Positions 7,114-13,465 of a stretch of 36,083 nt of DNA are shown one piece after another. This stretch comes from Rhizobiales bacterium Ga0077524 (GTDB taxonomy: Bacteria > Pseudomonadota > Alphaproteobacteria > Rhizobiales > Hyphomicrobiaceae), in NCBI GenBank assembly GCA_001464755.1, contig LNDR01000394.1, positions 1 to 36,083 of the forward strand, given 5' to 3'. Made by a program: the position numbers and the translations under genes. Each line of letters starts with the position of its first letter. The stretch's first letter is position 1. The notes below the pieces were generated by a model. The model was not told where the DNA came from and searched no databases. It saw only the letters and a list, made by a program, of their open reading frames with translations.

Positions 7114-8181
7114 ATGATGTCGCGCCGACACCACGCCAGAACCCCGGCAGCTAAGTGGTTCGTATCGCTTGCGATCCTGCTCGCATTAACCGGCGCGGCC
7201 CCAGTGGCGGCGCAAACGCTCCCGGAAATCAGGATGAGCGAGAGCAACCGCGTGCCGGCATGCGTCACGCCCGCGCGGCTGATGCAGTTCCTGGCCGAGC
7301 GCAACCCGAACATGCCGGTCAAGTTCCGAGGTATCGCCGCCTATTATAAGACACACGGCGAGCGCCACCGGGTGCGATGGGACTACGCGTTCTTTCAGAT
7401 GGTGATCGAGACAAATTACCTCCAGTTTCGAAACGCCAAAGGCAAAGGCGACGTGAGCCCGTCCCAGAACAATTTCGCCGGCATCGGTACGACGGGCGGT
7501 GGCGTGCCGGGCGACAGTTTCCCCGACGTCTCGACCGGCGTGCTTGGCCAGATTCAGCACCTGATCGCCTACTCGGGCGAGCGCGTGGATACGCCTGTGG
7601 CGAAACGCACACGCGAGAAGCAGGATGATATCATTGCAGCCTCGCAGCGCCTGCGCCGCGCCGTGACGTTCCGCGATCTCGCCGGCCGGTGGGCCGTCGA
7701 TCGGCGCTATGCTCGCTCGATCGCCTTCGTGGCGGATGAGTTCACGCAGAAATATTGTACGGGGCGGCAACTCGATCCGGAGCCCGCACCGACGCGGGAG
7801 ACCGAGGCTAGCGCCAAGCCGTCGCCCAGCAGGCCGACCGCGCTGGGTGCCGCTGCCAGGATCGGCGGTGGAACTCCGCGGGCGCCGAACGCCATCTCGC
7901 CTCCGCAGGCAGTCGCGCGGTCGATCCCGTGCAAGGTTTTCACAGCTAGTTATGGGGGCACGAAAAACGTGCTGATCCGTAGGCGTGTCGGCGACGAGAT
8001 GCACTTCACAGTCCTTCAGGTCCTGGAAGGTCGCGAGGCAGGCTTGATCGAAGCCTTCATCCGTTCGCACGCGCAAGGTGGCGAGGCCCTTGGAGAGTTC
8101 GCAACCAGGGACGATGCTTTGACCAGCGCCTTCGATCAATGCCCCGGCGGAGGCACGGGCACGCCGAGTGGGCAGGGCTGA
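7114..8181 (+). CDS. Secreted glucosaminidase-domain protein (GH73-like), copy 2
   Basis: This is a tandem paralogue of the preceding gene. The start is ATG 7114, with caggagc upstream. The protein has a Sec signal peptide (hydrophobic FVSLAILLALTGAAPVAAQ). It has the same catalytic-type region (WDYAFFQMVIETNYLQF, with Glu in place), NNFAGIGTTGGG and FPDVSTGVLGQIQHL, a shorter Pro/Ala linker, and the same C-terminal module (CKVFTASYGG...FDQCP). The linker is about 95 residues shorter than in copy 1. The paralogues have clearly diverged in sequence, so the duplication is not recent and both are probably functional. It is likely expressed with copy 1 from the CtrA-marked promoter. The role in wall remodelling is inferred. 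Confidence 0.75.
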   Translation: MMSRRHHARTPAAKWFVSLAILLALTGAAPVAAQTLPEIRMSESNRVPACVTPARLMQFLAERNPNMPVKFRGIAAYYKTHGERHRVRWDYAFFQMVIETNYLQFRNAKGKGDVSPSQNNFAGIGTTGGGVPGDSFPDVSTGVLGQIQHLIAYSGERVDTPVAKRTREKQDDIIAASQRLRRAVTFRDLAGRWAVDRRYARSIAFVADEFTQKYCTGRQLDPEPAPTRETEASAKPSPSRPTALGAAARIGGGTPRAPNAISPPQAVARSIPCKVFTASYGGTKNVLIRRRVGDEMHFTVLQVLEGREAGLIEAFIRSHAQGGEALGEFATRDDALTSAFDQCPGGGTGTPSGQG

Positions 8182-8227
8182 AACCCGACGGTGCGTGCTT
8201 ACGACGCCACCGGGTTTGGACTATGGG

Positions 8228-8278
8228 CCACCGCCCCCGCTCGCCAGGCGCGAGGCGCGACAGGTGAGGCGGGGTGGG
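8228..8278. repeat. Imperfect G/C-rich hairpin between copy 2 and the DASS transporter
   Basis: The arms ccaccgcccccgctcgcc (8228-8245) and ggtgaggcggggtggg (8263-8278) pair imperfectly around the loop aggcgcgaggcgcgaca. No T-tract follows on either strand, so it is a poor intrinsic terminator. It may be a REP-like palindrome or a transcript-end structure. Confidence 0.3.
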
Positions 8279-8367
8279 TGTGAGATGGCCGTGTCTATTC
8301 ATGCCGACCGGGACCAGCAGACTGATCCAGAGCATGGTCAGGGCCGATAGATACGCCGATTGTCGCC

Positions 8368-9858
8368 ATGTCGACCATGGCTCGGGATGATTGCCAAATG
8401 GCAGAAGATGTAGCGCCGGACGGCACGCGGCGCCTCGGGCTTGTCGCCGGGATCGCAGTCGCGGCTGTCATGCTGGTGGCGCCGCCGCCAGCCGGCCTCT
8501 CCGCGGAGGGGTGGGCAGCTGCCGCCGTCGCAGTCGTAATGGCGGTCTGGTGGATGACGGAGGCGCTCCCGATCGCCGTCACAGCGCTGCTGCCGGTCGC
8601 GCTTTTTCCGCTGCTGAGCGTTGCCACCCCGGAGCAAGCGACGCGACCGTACGCCGATCCGCTGGTCTTGCTTCTCTTGGGTGGCTTCATGCTGGCGAAG
8701 GCAATCGAGCGTTGGTCGCTGCATGAGCGTCTCGCCGGGGCATTGACGCGGTGGAGCGGGGAGCAGCCGGCCGCAAAGGTCGGCGCGCTGATGGCTGCGA
8801 CGGCATTTCTGAGCATGTGGGTCAGCAATACCGCCTCGGCGATGGTGATGCTGCCGATCGGTGTGGCGGTCGCCACGGCGATGGACGCGCATCTGCAGGG
8901 TGCCTCGGATCTCGAGCGAACCGACGCGAGGGCTGCCATCATGCTGGGCGTGGCCTATGCTGCAACGATCGGGGGCATGGCCACGCTCGTCGGCACGCCG
9001 CCGAACGCTTTGTTTGCCGCTTATATGGCCAATGCGCACGGCATCAACATCGGTTTTTCTGACTGGCTCATGGTGGGGCTGCCGACGTCACTCGTGCTCC
9101 TGGCAGTGACATGGATCGTGCTGACGCGAGTTGCATTTCACCTGCCTCGCGTCGCACTGACGGCAGGGCGTGATCCTTCGCTTGAGGTAGCTGCGGCCCC
9201 CGGTCCACTCTCCAGTGAGCAAGTGCGCGTCTTATGGATCGCGGCTGCGGCAGCACTGGCTTGGACGTTGACCCCCTTCATCCGGCGCCTGGTGCCGTCG
9301 CTCGAGATCTCGGACGCGGGCATCGCAATCACAGCGACGCTTGCGCTGTTCGTGACGCCGTCTGCACCAGGAAGCCGACGGCCTTTGCTCGTCTGGGACG
9401 ACGTCATCACGATCAAGTGGGACGTTCTGATTCTCGTTGGGGGCGGCTTGGCACTGGCGCACGGCATCGGCGCCTCGGGGCTGGCGCGATGGATCGGCGA
9501 GAGTGTCGGCGGGCTACGTCACATTCCACTGCCCGTCTTGACTGTGCTCGCGATGATCGCAGTTGTGTATCTGGGGGAGCTTGCGAGCAACACGGCCGTT
9601 GCCGCTATCTTCTTGCCCGTCGCTGGAGCGGCAGCTATCGGCCTGGGCGAAAATCCGATCGCCATGACACTCCCGATCGCGATGGCGACGTCGCTTGGGT
9701 TCATGCTGCCGGTTGCGACACCACCGAATGCGATCGTCTACGCGAGCGGAATGGTGAGCAGCGGACAAATGCTGCGCGCAGGGGCAGTTCTCGACGCTGT
9801 CAGCATAGCCGTTGTGGCGATGATTGCGCTGTCACTCGGTGCCTGGGCGCTCAGGTGA
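8368..9858 (+). CDS. SLC13/DASS-family anion:sodium symporter
   Basis: This 496-residue polytopic inner-membrane protein has about 11 hydrophobic segments. It carries both signature repeats of the divalent-anion:Na+ symporter family. The first is WVSNTASAMVMLP near residue 151, followed by the TLVGTPPNALF hairpin. The second is ELASNTAVAAIFLP near residue 405, followed by LPVATPPNAIVYASG. These paired SNT motifs bind sodium and substrate carboxylates in VcINDY-type transporters. Substrates are typically succinate, malate, tartrate-like dicarboxylates, or sulfate. The first ATG at 8368 is used; ATG 8377 or 8398 are possible. It could supply the acids handled by the catabolic cluster 11 kb away, but there is no direct link. 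Confidence 0.88.
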   Translation: MSTMARDDCQMAEDVAPDGTRRLGLVAGIAVAAVMLVAPPPAGLSAEGWAAAAVAVVMAVWWMTEALPIAVTALLPVALFPLLSVATPEQATRPYADPLVLLLLGGFMLAKAIERWSLHERLAGALTRWSGEQPAAKVGALMAATAFLSMWVSNTASAMVMLPIGVAVATAMDAHLQGASDLERTDARAAIMLGVAYAATIGGMATLVGTPPNALFAAYMANAHGINIGFSDWLMVGLPTSLVLLAVTWIVLTRVAFHLPRVALTAGRDPSLEVAAAPGPLSSEQVRVLWIAAAAALAWTLTPFIRRLVPSLEISDAGIAITATLALFVTPSAPGSRRPLLVWDDVITIKWDVLILVGGGLALAHGIGASGLARWIGESVGGLRHIPLPVLTVLAMIAVVYLGELASNTAVAAIFLPVAGAAAIGLGENPIAMTLPIAMATSLGFMLPVATPPNAIVYASGMVSSGQMLRAGAVLDAVSIAVVAMIALSLGAWALR

Positions 9859-9865
9859 AAGAAAA

Positions 9866-9894
9866 CGGCCAACCTCCTTTGACGAGGCTGGCCG
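9866..9894 (-). terminator. Intrinsic terminator of the small minus-strand gene
   Basis: An 11-bp stem (cggccaacctc / gaggctggccg, one A-C mismatch) has a 7-nt loop. Reading on the minus strand it is followed by gttttctttc (9865-9856). It lies 41 bases past the stop of the gene at 9936 and abuts the end of the convergent transporter gene. Confidence 0.65.
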
Positions 9895-9935
9895 ACTGTC
9901 GCGCAGGGCTTGCGGTGCGAGATCGTCCGCTCGCG

Positions 9936-10202
9936 TCAGGCCGCCGCCTTCTTGCGAACGGTTGCGCGGTTGCGGGAAAGTTCGGCTGCGATCATCTCTA
10001 CGGCCTTGTCCCAAGTCGCGTCGACGGGCGCGGAAAGGCCGACGGCGGCAAGGGCGTCGGTGGCGCGGCCGCCATCCCGGAAGACGCGGGCCGAGATTTG
10101 ACGGGCGAGACCGAGGGACTGTTGCCAGAGGATCGGATTGACGTGAGCGGGGGTCTCATCGTCGCTCGACCTGAGCGAGGCGTGATCGAATTGGATGACC
10201 AT
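9936..10202 (-). CDS. Small conserved-looking hypothetical protein (88 residues)
   Basis: The start is ATG 10202, with a GAGG about 8 bases upstream; a longer frame would add a poor N-terminus. The 88-residue soluble protein starts MVIQFDHASLRSSDDETP and includes NPILWQQSLGLARQISARVF. Its C-terminal half looks helical and ends in basic residues (RNRATVRKKAAA). It has no signal peptide, membrane segment or metal motif. I do not recognise the family. It has its own terminator and a long, strongly structured 5' leader candidate (10259-10435), so it is probably a monocistronic, regulated gene. The basic tail would allow nucleic-acid contact, but that is speculation. Confidence 0.6.
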   Translation of the reverse strand: MVIQFDHASLRSSDDETPAHVNPILWQQSLGLARQISARVFRDGGRATDALAAVGLSAPVDATWDKAVEMIAAELSRNRATVRKKAAA

Positions 10203-10258
10203 GGGAGCTTGCCTCTCTGCTTGACTCTGTTCTGATGCGACGCCGCAGTGGACAGTGC

Positions 10259-10435
10259 CGGCAAGCGCTTCGAGCTGGGTGACAGCTCTACGCGGGACCG
10301 TGCTATGAGCTGCTATCGGGCTACCTTTCGGTGCCAATAGCTCAAAGCGCTTGCCGTTCCTTGGGAGTGGCGGGGGGACGCCACTCCGTTATTCTGCTGG
10401 CACGGCGAAGGGGATTGTCTCCGGCCGTTCGCCGT
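10259..10435 (-). ncRNA. Candidate structured RNA or 5' leader with a three-way junction
   Basis: As minus-strand RNA three modules follow each other. First is an 8-bp hairpin (10435-10428 / 10409-10402). Second is a perfect 9-bp hairpin (10387-10379 / 10372-10364). Third is an 18-bp closing helix (10356-10339 / 10276-10259), which pairs fully if one G-U wobble is allowed. Inside the closing helix sit a hairpin with a GAAA tetraloop (GGCACC-GAAA-GGUaGCC, 10335-10319) and a second hairpin (10312-10307 / 10288-10283). On the plus strand the wobble becomes a C-A mismatch and the tetraloop becomes UUUC, so the minus orientation is favoured. It ends 56 bases before the ATG of the small gene at 10202. 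It is not a family I recognise. Confidence 0.4.
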
Positions 10436-10605
10436 CTTCCTCACGGAGGATCGGGGACACATTCGACGCGACGCCACAACGGAATGCAACGAGACCCAAC
10501 ACACTGCCCGTAGCCTCACCGAGCGATCGCCAGCCCGGGGATCCGGACCCACTTGTCAACTCTCGGGGGAAAGAGACGACATTCGAGGCCACAGTTAGAA
10601 TTCCT

Positions 10606-11331
10606 TCAGTGAGCAGCACGGGCACGACGCGTGCCCAAACGCGACGGACACAACGCGGACGCTACAGGGACGGACGCACCAGACGCGGACGAGACGCTAC
10701 GAAACAAGCGCGACTTCGATGCAGGCAACGCGACATCACGCAACTCGGACGCGACCGACACAACCAACTCGGACCTTGACCCAACCGTAAACAACGCGAC
10801 GCAACGCGATAACGATGTTGCGGAAACGACGCTCCGCGACGAAGCATCCTCGAGCCGTCGCCACCTACGCGAAACCTTGGCGGCGGCGGCTCGCCGCACG
10901 AGTGCCTTCAGCACGAGAGGGAGCGTGCTCGAAGGAAGCTCATTGCGGGCCGACGCTGACGCTGTCGACTGGGACGCTGACACAACGCGATACCGATACG
11001 CAAAGGACTGGGACGCGGCACTCTGGGACGCTGACGCAACGAACTCGGACTCTGACGCCACTGAACGAGACGCTGACACTACTGACTGGGACGCAATACT
11101 ACCGATACGCCGACCTACGCCACGCAACACACTCAACGCACGCTGGACCGAGATGCGCTGGTCCTTGACCGCCACACCGCCGCACCGGGCGGAGTACAAC
11201 TTGCTGGACGCCTCATCACCTGCGGCCGCTACGCCGGCCATACTCACGCCACGCAGAAACAGAACCTCGGCAGGTGTCGGACTGCCCTTACGCGTTACGC
11301 TGGGCATCCGGCGGCGACTGATGACTTCCAT
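10606..11331 (-). CDS. Doubtful ORF: Ser/Ala/Arg-rich low-complexity protein
   Basis: A 241-codon minus-strand frame starts at ATG 11331 with GGGAGG (11346-11341) nine bases upstream. The first ~65 residues look fairly ordinary (LFLRGVSMAGVAAAGDEASS). The rest is a Ser-rich repeat with SASQS, SASRS and ASESE blocks. A plus-strand frame of 254 codons (10631-11395, Asp/Thr/Asn-rich with WDAD blocks) is equally open but has no ribosome binding site. Codon third positions are only moderately GC-rich in either frame, unlike genuine neighbours. I recognise no homologue. It may be a low-complexity surface protein, a decayed gene, or non-coding repeat DNA. Confidence 0.25.
   Translation of the reverse strand: MEVISRRRMPSVTRKGSPTPAEVLFLRGVSMAGVAAAGDEASSKLYSARCGGVAVKDQRISVQRALSVLRGVGRRIGSIASQSVVSASRSVASESEFVASASQSAASQSFAYRYRVVSASQSTASASARNELPSSTLPLVLKALVRRAAAAKVSRRWRRLEDASSRSVVSATSLSRCVALFTVGSRSELVVSVASELRDVALPASKSRLFRSVSSASGASVPVASALCPSRLGTRRARAAH
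10621..11110. repeat. Degenerate strand-asymmetric repeat tract
   Basis: The plus strand is strikingly poor in T in 10621-10820 and built from variants of acgcgac, acgcaac and cggacgc. In 10952-11110 longer copies recur: gggacgctgac at 10971 and 11025, gagacgctgac at 11067, and actgggacgc at 10968, 11007 and 11085. Spacings between matching copies are 54, 42, 39 and 78 bases, all multiples of three. That suggests the repeat array was, or is, protein-coding. Confidence 0.5.
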
Positions 11332-11558
11332 GATCCGGTGCCTCCCTCGACCTCGCGTTCGGCGCGTCGCCGCGTCATCCGCGAACGAGTGTTAATAAAC
11401 AGTTGCTGCGTGGCGACATGGTGACGAATTCGCGATTTGATTTCGGTTTTTTGCTTGACGGCTGTTCATAAAGTCACCGCGCGCCCCTGAATCAGGGGCT
11501 TTGCCAGCTGAATCCGCTGCTCGAAGGTTGCGGTCGAATCGCTGTGGATAACTTGGAT
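11332..11558. promoter_or_regulatory. AT-richer gap with a GANTC cluster, one DnaA box and a short hairpin
   Basis: 11390-11475 is locally AT-rich, with a T6 run near 11446. GANTC sites fall at 11489, 11510, 11536 and 11556, four in about 70 bp. A perfect DnaA box (tgtggataa, complement of TTATCCACA) lies at 11543-11551. A hairpin gcccct-gaatc-aggggc at 11483-11499 is followed by only three Ts. The region lies just downstream of dsbB. One DnaA box is not enough to call an origin. Confidence 0.4.
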
Positions 11559-12095
11559 TCAGCGCATCCTGCACGACGCGGCAAAGGCCGCCTGCAACGC
11601 AGCAACGAAGATCATGAAGGAGCCAATCACATTCCACCCGGCAAACGACATGCCGAGGAAGCGCCACGCCGCCTCATCGCACCGCACGACGCGGGCCTTC
11701 GCGAGGTCGTCCAGAAGATTGCCCCCGCCAAGCGGCTTCAGCGTGCCACTTGGCTGAGCGCAAGTGTCTGGCCCGAGCCAGAATTTCCATTCGACACCGG
11801 CGTGGTAGGTTGCGAGGCCGGCGTTCGCGAGGAAGGCGAGTGCAACGGCTAGGAACAGCAGGGCAGCGGCCCTCGGATACTCGGCCGCGACGAGAACCAG
11901 CGCCAGGAACAAGACTGGGATGCCAGCGTAGAAGGCGTAGCGCTGCTGCAGGCAAAGAGGACACGGCTCGAGCCCGCCGAGATGCTCGAAGCCGAGCGCT
12001 GTAAGAATGGCTATCACCGCAAGCCCCAGCGCAAAGCCGCCGACGCGGTAGGCTGGATCTGACTCGGCGGCAACGCGGGACATCGAAGCGACCAA
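11559..12095 (-). CDS. dsbB: Disulfide bond formation protein B (DsbB family)
   Basis: This 178-residue inner-membrane protein has four hydrophobic spans. The first periplasmic loop carries the quinone-linked CxxC pair (EPCPLCLQQR, Cys45/Cys48). The second loop carries Cys112 (PDTCAQ) and Cys139 (VVRCDEA). This is the full four-cysteine layout of DsbB, which reoxidises DsbA and passes electrons to ubiquinone. The start at 12095 or the internal ATG at 12083 are both possible. It lies 14 bases downstream of the dedA-family gene and is probably co-transcribed with it. Likely clients in this window are the 16-cysteine secreted protein and the Cys-bearing glucosaminidases. The stop codon overlaps a GANTC site. 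Confidence 0.93.
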   Translation of the reverse strand: MVASMSRVAAESDPAYRVGGFALGLAVIAILTALGFEHLGGLEPCPLCLQQRYAFYAGIPVLFLALVLVAAEYPRAAALLFLAVALAFLANAGLATYHAGVEWKFWLGPDTCAQPSGTLKPLGGGNLLDDLAKARVVRCDEAAWRFLGMSFAGWNVIGSFMIFVAALQAAFAASCRMR

Positions 12096-12109
12096 TCCGG
12101 CTGGGGATC

Positions 12110-12721
12110 TCAGAGCAGGAAGCGCAGGGCCACAAAACCACCGAAGAGCAGCACGAGAAACACCGTCAGCAAAAGACCCAGGCGCTTCTCGATGAAGACG
12201 CGGATCGGCTCGCCGAACCAGTAGAGGAGAGCGGCGACGATGAAGAACCGCAGCCCTCGTGACGCGATGCTGGCGACGATGAACACGATGATGTTCAGAC
12301 TTGTTGTGCCGCTCGCGATGGTAATGACTTTATAGGGAAACGGAGTAACGCCGGCAAAAAACACGATCCAGGCGCCCCACTCATTGTAGTGGCTGGAAAA
12401 CTCTTTGAATTTACTGCCATAACCATAAAGCTCGAGGAGCGGCTGACCGACTGCGTCGAACAGAAAGTAGCCTATGGCGTATCCGGCCACGCCACCGAGG
12501 ACCGACGCGACCGTGCACAAGGCCGCATAGAACCAGGCACGGGCTCGCTTGGCCAGCACCATGGGTACCAGCATGACATCCGGCGGAATGGGAAAGATAG
12601 AACTCTCGATGAACGAGACGGCGAACAGCGCCTCAGGGGCCCGCTTGTGGCCCGCCATACCCATCATCCAGTCGTAGGCCGCTCTGATCATGGCCGGGTG
12701 AATACGAAAGGCCCCAATCAC
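12110..12721 (-). CDS. DedA-family (YqaA-type, SNARE-associated) inner-membrane protein
   Basis: This 203-residue protein has the DedA-family pattern. There is a re-entrant hydrophobic segment with FIESSIFPIPPDVMLVPMVLA near residue 37, then GGVAGYAIGYFLF, WIVFFAGVTPFPYKVITIASG near residue 117, and C-terminal spans ending at FLL. DedA/VTT-fold proteins act in lipid or undecaprenyl-phosphate flipping and envelope homeostasis. The F-x-R position of classic DedA reads FAGVTPFPYK, the YqaA-like variant. The start is taken at 12721; ATG 12691 (MIRAAYDW) is also plausible. It forms a two-gene unit with dsbB. Confidence 0.87.
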   Translation of the reverse strand: MIGAFRIHPAMIRAAYDWMMGMAGHKRAPEALFAVSFIESSIFPIPPDVMLVPMVLAKRARAWFYAALCTVASVLGGVAGYAIGYFLFDAVGQPLLELYGYGSKFKEFSSHYNEWGAWIVFFAGVTPFPYKVITIASGTTSLNIIVFIVASIASRGLRFFIVAALLYWFGEPIRVFIEKRLGLLLTVFLVLLFGGFVALRFLL

Positions 12722-12775
12722 TGTCCATGAGACATCGACGCCGCTGCTTAACTGGAGGCGAGCCGTGTGGCCTTT

Positions 12776-13465
12776 TCAGTCGCGATGTAGCCTGCGGCGC
12801 AACAGGACATAGAGGGCACCTTCTCCGCCGTGGCGGGGAGCTGCAACCTGGCAGCTGATGACCAGCGTGCGGAGCGGCGCCTCGGCAAGCCAGCGTGGCA
12901 CGCTACGCCGGAGAACACCGACGTCCTCGTCCTCCCGCCAGCCACCACGGAGCGCGGACGGTTGGCGGCTCGCGCCCTTGCCGGTGATGATGAGGACGGT
13001 GCGAAGACCTTGGGCGGCGGAGCTTTGCAGGAAGCTGACGAGGCGGCCGTGCGCTATGGTTTGAGTGAGGCCATGAAGATCCAGCCGGGCCTCGATCTCG
13101 ATGTTGCCGGAGGCGATGCGGCGGGCTTTGCGGCGGTCGACTGCCGGCACGGCTGAGGGCGACAGGGAGTAGGAGACGGCTGGTGGTCGCTGCCCTGGGC
13201 CTTTGATGGGTCGGCCTGGGAAAACCGGAGGCTCTTGCGCTCTAGTGGGCTTCGGTGGGTGTAGGCGTGACGCCATGTGCGCTGGCATTTCTGGTCTTGA
13301 CGGCAGCGAGCCGGTCGGCGCGGCCTCGACGTCTGGAACGCGAGGCTTGCCTTGCCGACGCGGATCAATCGTAGCTGCGATGCGCTGCCAGAGCGACGTA
13401 TCCTCGGGCGTGAGCAGGGGCCTCGGTCCCCGCTTCGGCGGGTGATCTCGGCCCGAGCCGGTCAT
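12776..13465 (-). CDS. Smr-domain (MutS2 C-terminal-like) protein
   Basis: This 229-residue protein has a disordered, Pro/Arg-rich N-terminal ~120 residues. A Smr domain follows: LDLHGLTQ near residue 129, TVLIITGKGAS near residue 157, and the C-terminal HGGEGALYVLLRR. LDLHG and the G-K-G loop are the hallmark of Smr nicking-type nuclease domains. This stand-alone form is common in Rhizobiales as the last gene of the Tim44-MltA-Smr run. Its ATG overlaps the mltA stop (ATGA), so translation is coupled. The cellular role is not established; RNA or DNA cleavage is inferred from the domain. Confidence 0.88.
   Translation of the reverse strand: MTGSGRDHPPKRGPRPLLTPEDTSLWQRIAATIDPRRQGKPRVPDVEAAPTGSLPSRPEMPAHMASRLHPPKPTRAQEPPVFPGRPIKGPGQRPPAVSYSLSPSAVPAVDRRKARRIASGNIEIEARLDLHGLTQTIAHGRLVSFLQSSAAQGLRTVLIITGKGASRQPSALRGGWREDEDVGVLRRSVPRWLAEAPLRTLVISCQVAAPRHGGEGALYVLLRRRLHRD

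Noticed and set aside
9234-10235. 333-codon plus-strand frame spanning the end of the transporter gene and beyond
   Set aside because: Its first half is out of frame with the clear DASS gene, and the second half runs antisense to the small gene and across a terminator.
10203-10630. Known housekeeping RNA (RNase P, tmRNA, SRP RNA, 6S) as explanation for the structured region
   Set aside because: I could not find the conserved cores (gaggaaagtcc of RNase P, the ggaaggaagcag region of SRP, a tmRNA tag such as an Ala-Asn-Asp coding stretch, or a tRNA T-arm).
11483-11499. Hairpin gcccct / aggggc as a rho-independent terminator
   Set aside because: Six-bp stem followed by only three Ts on the plus strand and none on the strand of dsbB, and no plus-strand gene ends here with confidence.
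11390-11560. Replication origin (oriC)
   Set aside because: Only one perfect DnaA box is visible, and flanking genes (dsbB, dedA) are not typical origin neighbours. Reported only as a regulatory cluster worth checking.
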